Notes under the pieces: model-generated | Told to the model about the DNA's origin: nothing | What the model saw: the letters and a program-made list of their open reading frames with translations, nothing else | The model's database searches: none | Shown here: positions 1 through 8,277 of the stretch, in pieces | Layout of the letters: each line of letters starts with the position of its first letter | Numbering within the stretch: the first letter of the stretch is position 1 | Position numbers and translations under genes: made by a program | From: SHVO01 sp050246995 | GTDB lineage: Bacteria; Pseudomonadota; Alphaproteobacteria; Rhodospirillales; Rhodospirillaceae | Length of the DNA: 64,000 nt | Assembly: GCA_050246995.1 (NCBI GenBank) | Contig: JBFWVA010000002.1 | Location: 433,725-497,724, forward strand | Direction: 5' to 3'

Positions 1-345
1 CATGAAGTAGGCGTCGGTATCGACGACGGTCGCGCGGTAGCGTCCTTCCCACAACGTGCCTGAGCGTTCGATGCGCCGGTTGAGGTAGCGCACATAGCGC
101 CGCCCGACGGATTGCATGGTGCGCGGCAGGCTCTCGGCGTCCTGCGGCGAGGCCAAGAGATGAATGTGGTTGGGCATCAGCACGTAGGCGTGAATCGAAA
201 GGCCGTATCGCGCGGCCGCATCGCCCAGCCAACCGAGGAAACAGGTGGCGTCGTCGCGGGTAAAGAAGATGCGGCTCTTGTTATTGCCGCGCTGGATCAC
301 ATGCAGGGGCTGATCCGCCACAAAATACCGGCCCAGACGCGCCAT
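1..345 (-). CDS. REP-associated tyrosine transposase (RAYT, Y1_Tnp family), 3' end cut by window
   Basis: The reverse strand reads openly from an ATG at 343-345 to the window edge, giving 115 residues of the N-terminal and central part of a RAYT/IS200-like Y1 transposase. Visible signatures are the HVIQRGNNKSRIFF segment near residue 15 and MPNHIHLLASP near residue 53. The HxH is the metal-binding pair of this HUH nuclease family. The family nicks and joins single-stranded DNA at REP palindromes. The catalytic tyrosine would lie further on, outside the window, so I cannot say whether the gene is intact. A palindrome of the type these enzymes recognise lies just upstream (385-425). It is a single-copy domesticated type rather than a composite IS. 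Confidence 0.85.
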   Translation of the reverse strand, partial: MARLGRYFVADQPLHVIQRGNNKSRIFFTRDDATCFLGWLGDAAARYGLSIHAYVLMPNHIHLLASPQDAESLPRTMQSVGRRYVRYLNRRIERSGTLWEGRYRATVVDTDAYFM

Positions 346-384
346 CTAACCCCCTGAAAACGGTGCAAAATACGGTAACAATAT

Positions 385-425
385 TTGGGGTCAGAGTAAA
401 TTAAGAAAATGGAGTCTGACCCCAA
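385..425. repeat. RAYT-associated palindrome (REP-like)
   Basis: TTGGGGTCAGA (385-395) and TCTGACCCCAA (415-425) form a perfect 11-bp inverted repeat around an AT-rich 19-nt centre. It sits 40 bp upstream of the transposase start. GGGGTCAGA/TCTGACCCC ends beside RAYT genes are a recurrent arrangement, so this is probably the flanking REP-type element. It could also act as a terminator for leftward or rightward reading. Confidence 0.75.
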
Positions 426-462
426 TTTTGGCGCCAAATGCTGCTGGGCAAAAATTGCCGGT

Positions 463-500
463 TTAAACGAGGTGTTAACCACACGCGGGCAAAAGTTAAC
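463..500 (+). promoter_or_regulatory. Candidate CtrA-type control DNA upstream of flhA
   Basis: The region holds TTTAAACGAGGTGTTAACC (a TAAA-N7-TTAAC match to the CtrA TTAA-N7-TTAA consensus, 464-479) and a further TTAAC at 496-500, within 150 bp of the flhA start. Such AT tracts stand out in this GC-rich DNA. CtrA drives early flagellar operons in related bacteria and ctrA lies in this window. The match is imperfect, so this is an inference. Confidence 0.4.
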
Positions 501-615
501 GGGCTTGGGGGCTAGCCAGCCTTTGCGTGGAGATTTGCGGGCGCAAAGGTCCTAGCCGCGAGCGATCAAGCCGCCGCCGGACACTGGGCGCGGCGCGAGG
601 TTCAAGAGGGTGAGT

Positions 616-2790
616 ATGGCCGAACAAACAGCGCAACCAGGCGGGGCGAGCGTCCCCGCACCGGCCGGATCGACCGCGGTTGCGCAGAACGGCGCCGCCT
701 TCCCAAGCTTCAATTTCGGACAAATGGGCGATCGGATTTCGGCGTCCTTGCGCCGCGGAGATCTCGGCTTCGCGATGGGCATCGTGCTCATCCTGGTCGT
801 GCTCATCATGCCGCTACCGGCGTGGCTGCTCGACATCTCGCTCGCGCTTTCGATCACGTTGGCCGTCCTGATCATGATGACCGTCGTCTTCATCAGCCGC
901 GCGATGGAATTCAACTCCTTCCCCGTCGTGCTGCTGATCGCGACCCTTTTACGTCTCGCCCTTAACCTTGCCTCGACCCGCCTCATCCTCGCGCACGGTC
1001 ACGAAGGCACCCACGCCGCCGGTCATGTCATTCAGGCGTTCGGCGGCTTCATCATGGGCGACAATTTCATCATCGGGGTCATCGTCTTCTCGATCCTGAC
1101 CCTCGTGAACTTCATGGTGATCACGAAAGGTTCGACGCGTATTGCCGAAGTGACGGCGCGTTTCACCTTGGACGCCATGCCCGGCAAGCAGATGGCCATC
1201 GACGCCGACTTGTCGGCCGGCTTGATCGACGAACAGGAAGCCAAGCTGCGCCGCGAAGACCTCCAGAAAGAAAGCGATTTCTTCGGCGCCATGGACGGCG
1301 CCTCGAAGTTCGTGCGCGGCGACGCGGTCGCCGGCCTTATCATCACCGCCATCAACGTCATCGGCGGCATGATCATCGGCATGGCCCAGCGCGGCCTGCC
1401 CTTCGCCGAAGCGGCCGACAGCTATACCCGCCTCACCGTTGGAGACGGTCTGGTCACCCAGATTCCAGCCCTCGTCGTCTCGACCGCGGCCGGTCTTATG
1501 GTGTCCAAGGGCGGCATCAAGGACACGATGGACTCCGCGCTCGCCTCGCAGTTCACGAAGAACCCCAAAGCGCTCGGTATGAGCAGCTTCCTAGCCGTCT
1601 GCATGGCCATCCTGCCTGGCGTGCCGGCGTTTCCATTCCTGCTTCTCGCCGGCATCAGCGGCGGCATCGCTGCCTATGTTTCGTTCCAAAACGGCGCCAA
1701 AGCGACGAAGGCCAGGCAGATCGAGGAAATCAAAGCCAAGCAGGAAGTGCCGGTTCAGGAAGAGCCCATCAGCCAAGCCATGAAGATCGACATGGTGCGC
1801 CTGGAGCTGGGCTACGGACTCCTGTCGCTGATCAACAACGACAACAAGCGCCTCACCGACCAGATCAAGTCGCTGCGCCGCGCCCTTGCCACCGACATGG
1901 GCTTCGTCATGCCCGCGGTGCGTATCCAGGACAACATGCAGCTGCCGGCGAACTCCTACGCTGTCTACATCAAGGAAGTCGAAGCCGGCAAAGGCGACCT
2001 ACGCCCGAATATGCTGCTGGTCATGGATCCGCGCGGCGAGGAAATCTCGCTGCCCGGCGAACGCACCAAGGAACCGACGTTTGGCCTTCCGGCGCTGTGG
2101 ATCGATCCCGCCAACCGCGAGGAAGCGCTGTTCCGCGGCTACACTGTCGTGGATCCGCCCACCGTCATCACCACGCACCTTACCGAAGTCGTGCGCGACA
2201 ACATGGCCGAGCTGCTCTCGTACACCGAGACGCAGAAGTTGCTGAACGAACTCGATAAGGAACAGCAGAAGCTCATCGGCGAAGTCGTACCGTCGCAAAT
2301 CTCGGTCGCCGGCATCCAGCGCGTCCTGCAGAACCTGCTCAACGAGCGCATCTCGGTGCGCGACCTTCCGACGATCCTGGAAGGCATTTCGGAAGCCTGC
2401 GCCATCACCCGCAACGTGCTCATGATTTCCGAACACGTGCGGGCGCGCCTCTCGCGCCAGTTGTCCGACAAGAACGTTGACGAGAACGGAGTCATACCGT
2501 TGGTTGCGCTTTCGCCGGAATGGGAGCAGGAATTCGGCGAGTCGCTCACGGGTCAGGGCGACGACCGCCAGCTATCCATGGCGCCGTCGAAACTGCAGGA
2601 GTTCATCACGGCCGTGCGCCAGAACTTCGAGCGCTTTGCAATGCAAGGGGAAACCCCTGTACTTCTGACGTCGCCTACTGTCAGACCGTATGTGCGCTCG
2701 ATTATCGACCGCTTCCGGCCCATGACCGTGGTAATGTCACAGAACGAAATTCATCCGAAGGCGAAGATCCGGACGGTTGGCCAAATCTAA
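616..2790 (+). CDS. flhA: FlhA, flagellar type III export gate protein
   Basis: This 724-residue protein has the usual FlhA length and order: an N-terminal half with about eight membrane segments starting near residue 45, then a large cytoplasmic domain. The FHIPEP signature region LLRLALNLASTRLIL is clear near residue 115. The conserved loop holding GDAVAGLIITAINVIGG follows. FlhA forms the nonameric export gate of the flagellar secretion system and docks FliJ, FliI and chaperone-substrate complexes. I prefer the ATG at 616 over a GTG at 610 because AAGAGGG (604-610) lies five bases before it. It heads the operon flhA-flhF-flhG-fliK-like. Injectisome homologues exist, but the neighbours make the flagellar assignment firm. 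Confidence 0.97.
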   Translation: MAEQTAQPGGASVPAPAGSTAVAQNGAAFPSFNFGQMGDRISASLRRGDLGFAMGIVLILVVLIMPLPAWLLDISLALSITLAVLIMMTVVFISRAMEFNSFPVVLLIATLLRLALNLASTRLILAHGHEGTHAAGHVIQAFGGFIMGDNFIIGVIVFSILTLVNFMVITKGSTRIAEVTARFTLDAMPGKQMAIDADLSAGLIDEQEAKLRREDLQKESDFFGAMDGASKFVRGDAVAGLIITAINVIGGMIIGMAQRGLPFAEAADSYTRLTVGDGLVTQIPALVVSTAAGLMVSKGGIKDTMDSALASQFTKNPKALGMSSFLAVCMAILPGVPAFPFLLLAGISGGIAAYVSFQNGAKATKARQIEEIKAKQEVPVQEEPISQAMKIDMVRLELGYGLLSLINNDNKRLTDQIKSLRRALATDMGFVMPAVRIQDNMQLPANSYAVYIKEVEAGKGDLRPNMLLVMDPRGEEISLPGERTKEPTFGLPALWIDPANREEALFRGYTVVDPPTVITTHLTEVVRDNMAELLSYTETQKLLNELDKEQQKLIGEVVPSQISVAGIQRVLQNLLNERISVRDLPTILEGISEACAITRNVLMISEHVRARLSRQLSDKNVDENGVIPLVALSPEWEQEFGESLTGQGDDRQLSMAPSKLQEFITAVRQNFERFAMQGETPVLLTSPTVRPYVRSIIDRFRPMTVVMSQNEIHPKAKIRTVGQI

Positions 2791-2868
2791 GTGGGCGGTC
2801 AGATCTAGCTGAAGGAAAGATAGGGGCCAGAGGCGCCGGACGCGGCGTTCTCCTGGTGCGGGGACTAG

Positions 2869-3894
2869 ATGCGGCTTAAGTCGTACAATGCGCCAACCAT
2901 GGCGGAAGCCATGCGTATGGTGCGTGAGGAACTGGGGGACGATGCCATCATCGTCTCGACCCAGCGGTCCTCCGACGGCCAAGGTGTGCGCATCACCGCC
3001 GCGCTTGAAGACCCCGCCGACGACGACGCCATCGCCAGTGCGCTCTCGGGCCGCAACACCACACCGTTCGCCGAAAAAGTCCGCGATGCTCTCGAGTATC
3101 ACGGCGTTCCCGCGCGCCTGGTCGAGAAGATGGTGCAGGCCGCCACCGCCGTCGAAGTGGGCTCGCCGACCATGGCCTGCGCGACAGCCCTCGAAGATCA
3201 TTTCGACTTCGCGCCCTTGCCTGAGCGCAAGTCGCCGCGTCCCTTTATGTTGGTGGGCCCGCCCGGCTCCGGAAAGACCATAACGTGCTCGAAGCTTGCC
3301 GCGCGTGCGCGGCTCGCCGGGCGGCCTGTCGGCGTGATCACCGCCGATACGATCCGCGCGGGCGCCATCGAGCAACTGCAGGCCTTCACCAGCATCCTTG
3401 AAGTGGAGCTGCGCCAGGTGCGCGGTCCCGATCAGCTGGGCCTTGCCGTCCACGAGATGATGAGCCGCTACGACCTGGTGTTCATCGACAGCCCGGGCCT
3501 CAATCCGTTCAGCCAGCACGACATGGATTACTTACGCAACCTCGTGAACGCGGCCGACGTGGAGCCGATTCTGGTTCTCGCCGCCGGTGGCGACGCGCAG
3601 GAAGCCGCCGACATCGGTGAAGCCTTTGGCGCCTCGGGCGCGACGCGCCTGCTCGCCACACGCCTGGATATGACGCGCCGACTGGGTGCAATCCTGGCGG
3701 CGGCCGACGCCGGTCAGTTGATGTTCAGCGAAGTCAGTTTGAACCCGCATGTGGCCACCGGTTTGTGCGCGGTCAATCCCGTTTCCATGGCGCGGCTTAT
3801 ATTGCCGCCCGAAGAAGAGCTTCAGCCGCGTGTGGAAGAGCCGCCCGCGCAAGTGCTGCGCCCCACCGGCATTCGTTCCGAGGTTAAGAGATGA
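2869..3894 (+). CDS. flhF: FlhF, SRP-type GTPase for flagellar placement
   Basis: This 341-residue FlhF homologue begins with the family-typical MRLKSYNAPTMAEAMRMV segment (B domain). An N domain follows, then a G domain with the P-loop GPPGSGKTITCSKLA (near residue 128). The segment with TADTIRAGAIEQLQAF is the SRP-GTPase insertion and DSPG is the G3-like motif, where DTAG is more usual. FlhF is related to Ffh and FtsY and marks the pole where the flagellum is built. It is 78 bp downstream of flhA, and its stop overlaps the start of flhG (ATGA), so the pair is translationally coupled. The FlhF/FlhG pair is typical of polar flagellates. Confidence 0.93.
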   Translation: MRLKSYNAPTMAEAMRMVREELGDDAIIVSTQRSSDGQGVRITAALEDPADDDAIASALSGRNTTPFAEKVRDALEYHGVPARLVEKMVQAATAVEVGSPTMACATALEDHFDFAPLPERKSPRPFMLVGPPGSGKTITCSKLAARARLAGRPVGVITADTIRAGAIEQLQAFTSILEVELRQVRGPDQLGLAVHEMMSRYDLVFIDSPGLNPFSQHDMDYLRNLVNAADVEPILVLAAGGDAQEAADIGEAFGASGATRLLATRLDMTRRLGAILAAADAGQLMFSEVSLNPHVATGLCAVNPVSMARLILPPEEELQPRVEEPPAQVLRPTGIRSEVKR

Positions 3895-4739
3895 CGACCA
3901 CCGTTCCCCCCGGCGTACGTTCGCTGGGCCCCGCCCCAGCCGCCGGTCAAACAAGCGCCGGCCCGCGTCTGGCGGGCCGTCCGGCAGTGACGGCCAAGCG
4001 CGGGCGCCTGATGGCGGTCGCCTCCGGCAAGGGCGGCGTCGGCAAAACTTTTTTCTCGATCACTCTCACCCATGCGCTCGCGCGCCGCGGACAAAAAGCG
4101 CTGTTGTTCGATGGCGACTTGGGTCTGGCCAACATCGACATCCAGCTCGGCCTCATGCCCCAGTACGACCTCGGGAGTGTCGTGGCCGGCAAACTTTCGC
4201 TGAACCAGGCGGCGATGCAGTACGAGCCGGGCGGTTTCGACGTGATCGCGGGACGCTCGGGTTCGGGCTCGCTCGCGAACATCCCGCTCTCGCGTCTTCA
4301 AATCATGGGCGAGGACCTCGCCCTGCTCGCCGGCCGTTACGACCGCATCGTGCTTGATCTGGGGGCCGGCGTTGAGAAGTCGGTGCGTCAGCTCGCGAAA
4401 GCCGCGGATACCATTCTGGTTGTCACGTCGGACGAGCCGACCTCGCTCACCGACGCCTACGCCTTCATCAAGATCACCGCGATGGAGCGTCCGCAGACGG
4501 ATATCCGTATCGTGGTGAATGCGTCGAACTCGACACGCGAGGGCGAGCGCACCTATCAGACGCTGTTCAAGGCCTGTCAGGGCTTCCTGAAGATTTCCCC
4601 GCCCTTGGCCGGCATCATTCGCCGCGACGCGCGCGTGCGGGAATGCATCCGCAATCAGACGCCGATCCTGATCCGCTCGCCATCGTCCGAGGCTGCCATG
4701 GATGTGGAAGCCATCGCCGAGCGGCTGCTCGCGCCTTAA
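3891..4739 (+). CDS. flhG: FlhG (FleN/YlxH), MinD-like ATPase controlling flagellar number
   Basis: This 282-residue ParA/MinD ATPase has a deviant Walker A, ASGKGGVGKTFFSITLTHALA region near residue 42, with the signature lysine. It also has DGDLGLANIDIQLGL near residue 75 and VLDLGAGVEKSVRQLA near residue 150, and VTSDEPTSLTDAY is diagnostic of the FlhG/MinD group. FlhG is a dimerising ATPase that stimulates FlhF GTP hydrolysis and restricts flagellar number. It overlaps flhF by four bases. Chromosome ParA or MinD are the alternatives, but the position after flhF and the lack of parB or minE argue for FlhG. Confidence 0.92.
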   Translation: MTTTVPPGVRSLGPAPAAGQTSAGPRLAGRPAVTAKRGRLMAVASGKGGVGKTFFSITLTHALARRGQKALLFDGDLGLANIDIQLGLMPQYDLGSVVAGKLSLNQAAMQYEPGGFDVIAGRSGSGSLANIPLSRLQIMGEDLALLAGRYDRIVLDLGAGVEKSVRQLAKAADTILVVTSDEPTSLTDAYAFIKITAMERPQTDIRIVVNASNSTREGERTYQTLFKACQGFLKISPPLAGIIRRDARVRECIRNQTPILIRSPSSEAAMDVEAIAERLLAP

Positions 4740-4751
4740 CAGGCGAAGACC

Positions 4752-6536
4752 ATGACCACCGTCCCGCCGCCGAACGTTGCGTTGCCGCAAGTGCTGGCCG
4801 CGGCAGGGGCGGCGCCGACGATCGTGATCGCGCAACCGCCGCCGGCCATCGCGGCGCTACCGGTCGGGACCACACTCGAGGCGGTGGTGCTTCCGCCGCC
4901 GCCGAACGCACAAATCCCCACGGCAGTACCTAACGCGCCGACGCAACAGGCCGTGGTGCTTCATACTGCTATTGGCGATATCGCGGTCCGTCTTCCCATC
5001 GCGCTGCCTGAAAAGGTGCAGGTTGATTTGGAAGTCGTACGCGCCACGCCGCAACAAGTCACGGTGCGGATCACGACCGTTGACGGCACGGCCACCGCGC
5101 AGTACCTCGCGCAAAACCGCAACACCGTTCCGGCCGCCGCGCCCGCGCCGACCATAACGCTTCCGCAGACGCAGATTTTGCCGGGACCTCAGCCGCTGCC
5201 GCTGGCGGCGACCTGGATGCCGAACGGCCCCGCCCCGTTCGTGCAAGCGGGTACGATTTCCGCCGTCATCACCCACGCACCGCCGGCCGCCGATGCCGCG
5301 CCGAACGCAACGGCGCAACAGCCCGTGCAACCGGCGGCCCCTACGCCGGCGCAACCCGCCGCCCCGACACCGCCACCGACACTCGCAAGTCTGCCGGTGG
5401 GCGCCGGAAGCGAACTCGCGCTGAAAATCGTGAGCGTGCAACTCCCGAACGCGGCGCCGCTGACGGCGCCGTCCCCACCAAGCGTGCAAGCTCCTGCTCT
5501 TCAGCCGCAGGCGCCAATAGCACCGAGCCCGCCGCCCGCTGTTGCCGCACCTCCGCTCACGCCGCCGCCGCAGCCGCCGGGTCTGGTTTTGACGAGCGCG
5601 CAGCCGCCCGCTGTGCCGCAACCGCCCGGCGCGGTGCAACCGGCCCCGCCGCTTGCCACGGTGACCGGGACCGTGATCGCGAACGCCGATTCAATTCCAG
5701 TGATCGAAATCGAGGACCGGCAGGTTCAACTCAATGTACGCGCCAACCTGCCGGTGGGCACGAAGATCGTGTTCGAAGTGGCCGCCGCCACCGCGCCGCG
5801 CGTGGGCGCGCCCTTGCCTTTACCGCTTCCCGCGAGCGCCGTACCAATGACGGGACCAGCCGGCGCATACGTCGGCTGGCCGACGCTGACGGAGTCCATG
5901 AGCGTGCTTCAACGCAGCGATCCCGTAGCGGCGCAGCAACTGACGCAAGCCATTCCCGACGGTGGACCGCGTACAGCCGCAGCCGTGATTTCCTTTGTTC
6001 AAGCCATGCGCACGGGCGACGCGCGCCAATGGCCGGGAGACACGACCCTTCGCGCACTGGAGAAGGCCGGTCCGCGCGGCGCGCATCTCGCCGAAACCCT
6101 GTCCGGTGAAGTGGGCGAACTGTCCGCACGTACCCGCGACGCCGGCGCCGAATGGCGCGCGCTGCCGGTGCCTTGGAACGCAGAGGGGCAGATCGACCGC
6201 GTCGCGCTCATCACGCGGCGCGAAGGCGACAGCGATACGGAAGGCGGCGGTGGAAAAAAAGGCGGCGGTACGCGCTTCCTCATCGACCTCAATCTTTCAC
6301 GCCTCGGCGCCCTGCAACTTGACGGGATGTTCAAGAAAGAATTGCGGGCTTTCGACATGGTGATGCGAACCAAAGAAGCCCTGCCCGAGGAGATGCGCCG
6401 CGACCTGGTCGGCATCTTCACTGAGGCGAACGGCGCCATGGGCCTTAAAGGCGGACTGACCTTCCAGGTCACGAAGAAGTTCGCCGATCCGTTAAATACC
6501 GGAAATTCACCTGATAAAGCCGGTCTCTGGGCTTAA
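4752..6536 (+). CDS. FliK-like flagellar hook-length control protein
   Basis: The protein has 594 residues and is extremely rich in proline and alanine over residues 1-350, with runs of PPP and AQP, which predicts a long disordered chain. The C-terminal part contains FLIDLNLSRLGALQLDGMF and a Met/Glu-rich helical end with LPEEMRRDLVGIFTEANG. This matches the layout of the FliK C-terminal domain (Flg_hook), where conserved hydrophobic-x-Leu-Gly strands bind FlhB to switch export specificity. The disordered N-terminal part would be the ruler. It lies 12 bp after flhG in the same operon. The sequence is too biased to name with certainty, but fold pattern and context agree. Confidence 0.7.
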   Translation: MTTVPPPNVALPQVLAAAGAAPTIVIAQPPPAIAALPVGTTLEAVVLPPPPNAQIPTAVPNAPTQQAVVLHTAIGDIAVRLPIALPEKVQVDLEVVRATPQQVTVRITTVDGTATAQYLAQNRNTVPAAAPAPTITLPQTQILPGPQPLPLAATWMPNGPAPFVQAGTISAVITHAPPAADAAPNATAQQPVQPAAPTPAQPAAPTPPPTLASLPVGAGSELALKIVSVQLPNAAPLTAPSPPSVQAPALQPQAPIAPSPPPAVAAPPLTPPPQPPGLVLTSAQPPAVPQPPGAVQPAPPLATVTGTVIANADSIPVIEIEDRQVQLNVRANLPVGTKIVFEVAAATAPRVGAPLPLPLPASAVPMTGPAGAYVGWPTLTESMSVLQRSDPVAAQQLTQAIPDGGPRTAAAVISFVQAMRTGDARQWPGDTTLRALEKAGPRGAHLAETLSGEVGELSARTRDAGAEWRALPVPWNAEGQIDRVALITRREGDSDTEGGGGKKGGGTRFLIDLNLSRLGALQLDGMFKKELRAFDMVMRTKEALPEEMRRDLVGIFTEANGAMGLKGGLTFQVTKKFADPLNTGNSPDKAGLWA

Positions 6537-6584
6537 AGTTCGTCTCTTAACGGCTTCTTTCCAGGTTTTTGGCAAACGGGCCTG

Positions 6585-7835
6585 ATGACCAACCTGACCC
6601 GCGATCCGAAGGGATACTACGTGGCGCTCGGCATTGCCGAGGACGCCGACGCGGACGCTATCAAGTCGGCCTATCGCGCGAAGGCCAAAAGGCTTCACCC
6701 GGATTTCAATCCATCGCCGATCGCGGCCAAGCAGTTCCATCGCCTGCACGAGGCCTACGAGACCCTGAGCGACCCGGAAACGCGCGCGGCTTATGACCGG
6801 CCGTGGAAGAAAGCACAGAAGACCAATCCCAAGACCGATCCCAAGCCGGAGCCTAAAGCTGAGAAGAAGGCGCAGCCGAAGGCCGAGCCGAAGCGCCCCG
6901 AATCACCGAAGGCCACTACGCCGCCGCCGCGGCCCATACCGGCTTCGGTCGAAGAGCCGGCGCTGTGCCGCTGCGGCAAGATCACCGCGCAGCCGCGTTA
7001 CGTTGTCTTCGACCTGGTATGGGGGCGCCTCAAGAAAGTCCAGAAGCGCACCGTGGCGGGCGTGTTCTGCCGCAGCTGCGCCGACCGCGCCGCCGTACGC
7101 GCGTCGCTGGTGACCTGGCTCGCCGGGTGGTGGGCATGGCCCAACGGCCCAAAGGAAACAGTCAAGGCGTTGGCCAACAACATGCGCGGAGGGCGTAAGC
7201 CCGCCGACCGCAACGCGCGCCTTTTGCTGCGCCAGGCGCGGGCCTTCCGCGCGCGCGGTGAAATGGAACTCGCACGCAGCGCCGGCGAACAAGCACTGGC
7301 CTTCGCGAAAGCCACGAACTTGCGCGGCGAGGTCGAACAATTCCTGGCGCCGCTCTCGGCCTCGATGGGAAGCGCCGCGCGCGCCATCAAGGACCGCTGG
7401 GCGAAACCCGGTTGGGCGCCAATAGTTCAAGTACTGCCGCTGGCGTTGATCGTTGGCGGCCTCAGCACCATCGCCGTCATGTCGACCCCCGTGCCGCTCA
7501 CCACTATGGCCCAGAACCTCTATGCGAAATGGACCGCGCCCGCGACCAATGCGCCGGATCCGACGCAAGAGATCGTTGGGCGTGTGTACAGCGTGACGAA
7601 GGACGGCGCGGCGGTGCGCACGGGACCGGGCGCGAGTTATCAGATGGAAGCGATGCTGAAGACAGGCACGCTGGTGCTGGCGACGGAAACCGCGCCGGAC
7701 GGACAATGGCTGCGCGTCGTGGCGGCCGACGGCACCGCGGGTTTCATGGCGCTCGACGAACTGACGCCGGACGTACCGCTCGATGCGATCAATGATGTCG
7801 GCGTGTTCGGCGTGCCGACGCCCGTGAAGGACTAG
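6585..7835 (+). CDS. J-domain / zinc-ribbon / single-span membrane / SH3b protein of the flagellar operon
   Basis: In this 416-residue protein, residues 9-70 form a J domain with the HPD tripeptide at 38-40, so it should stimulate a DnaK-type ATPase. A lysine/proline-rich linker with PKP and PKA repeats follows (about 80-120). Next are four cysteines in CRCG...FCRSC spacing that look like a zinc ribbon, with a Trp-rich patch LAGWWAWPNG. A helical stretch leads to one membrane span near residues 275-300. Residues about 325-400 form a bacterial SH3 domain (AVRTGPGASYQMEAML, QWLRV) that would lie in the periplasm. It follows the fliK-like gene by 48 bp and converges on fliJ, sharing CTAG as overlapping stops. 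The function is not known to me. A role linking chaperone activity to the envelope or flagellar base is an inference. Confidence 0.75.
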   Translation: MTNLTRDPKGYYVALGIAEDADADAIKSAYRAKAKRLHPDFNPSPIAAKQFHRLHEAYETLSDPETRAAYDRPWKKAQKTNPKTDPKPEPKAEKKAQPKAEPKRPESPKATTPPPRPIPASVEEPALCRCGKITAQPRYVVFDLVWGRLKKVQKRTVAGVFCRSCADRAAVRASLVTWLAGWWAWPNGPKETVKALANNMRGGRKPADRNARLLLRQARAFRARGEMELARSAGEQALAFAKATNLRGEVEQFLAPLSASMGSAARAIKDRWAKPGWAPIVQVLPLALIVGGLSTIAVMSTPVPLTTMAQNLYAKWTAPATNAPDPTQEIVGRVYSVTKDGAAVRTGPGASYQMEAMLKTGTLVLATETAPDGQWLRVVAADGTAGFMALDELTPDVPLDAINDVGVFGVPTPVKD

Positions 7836-8269
7836 GCCGTCTCGACCGCCGTGCGGCGGCGGAAAAGATTGAGGCCGATCTCGTTGAGATCTTCGTCTTC
7901 CTTGCGCGTGAGTTCGCGCTCGTCTTCTCTATCTCGGTTTTCTTGCGTGACTTCGAGCGTCTTCGAGCGCCGGTAGGCCTCGGCGAGTTCGTCCTGCGCA
8001 TAGGCGACGCGGGTTTGCACTTCGCGCAGGGCATGCGCGAGACGTCCGCGCTTCTCATCGCTGAGCGCGATGTAGCCGGGCAGCGTGCCGCGCAGCTCTA
8101 CCGGCGCGTTAGCGGCAAAGGCCATTTCCATTTTGATTTCTTCTTCGAGCGCGTTCTGACGCTCGATGACGGCCTCCTCATGGCGGAGCAGCGTCGCGAG
8201 GCTGCGCCGCTTCTCGTCGACATCCCACTTGCGCAGACGGATGAGGTTATGAAGATCTTTCTTAGCCAT
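7832..8269 (-). CDS. fliJ: FliJ, flagellar export chaperone/stalk
   Basis: This 145-residue protein is almost entirely predicted antiparallel coiled coil, charged and without cysteine. It starts MAKKDLHNLIRLRKWDVDEK and is of the length and pattern of FliJ. FliJ is the central stalk of the FliI6 ring and recycles export chaperones to FlhA. It lies 8 bp after fliI on the same strand, the usual order. Sequence conservation of FliJ is low, so the call rests on coiled-coil form, size and position directly behind fliI. The 3' end shares four bases with the convergent J-domain gene. Confidence 0.85.
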   Translation of the reverse strand: MAKKDLHNLIRLRKWDVDEKRRSLATLLRHEEAVIERQNALEEEIKMEMAFAANAPVELRGTLPGYIALSDEKRGRLAHALREVQTRVAYAQDELAEAYRRSKTLEVTQENRDREDERELTRKEDEDLNEIGLNLFRRRTAVETA

Positions 8270-8277
8270 TTAGCGGA

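Noticed and set aside
552..986. Minus-strand frame of 144 residues over the flhA start
   Set aside because: It is a reverse shadow of flhA, rich in serine and arginine, with no family resemblance.
4857..5639. Minus-strand 260-residue arginine-rich frame inside the fliK-like gene
   Set aside because: It is the complement of the proline/alanine-rich coding sequence; its arginine/glycine bias is produced by GC-rich codons read backwards.
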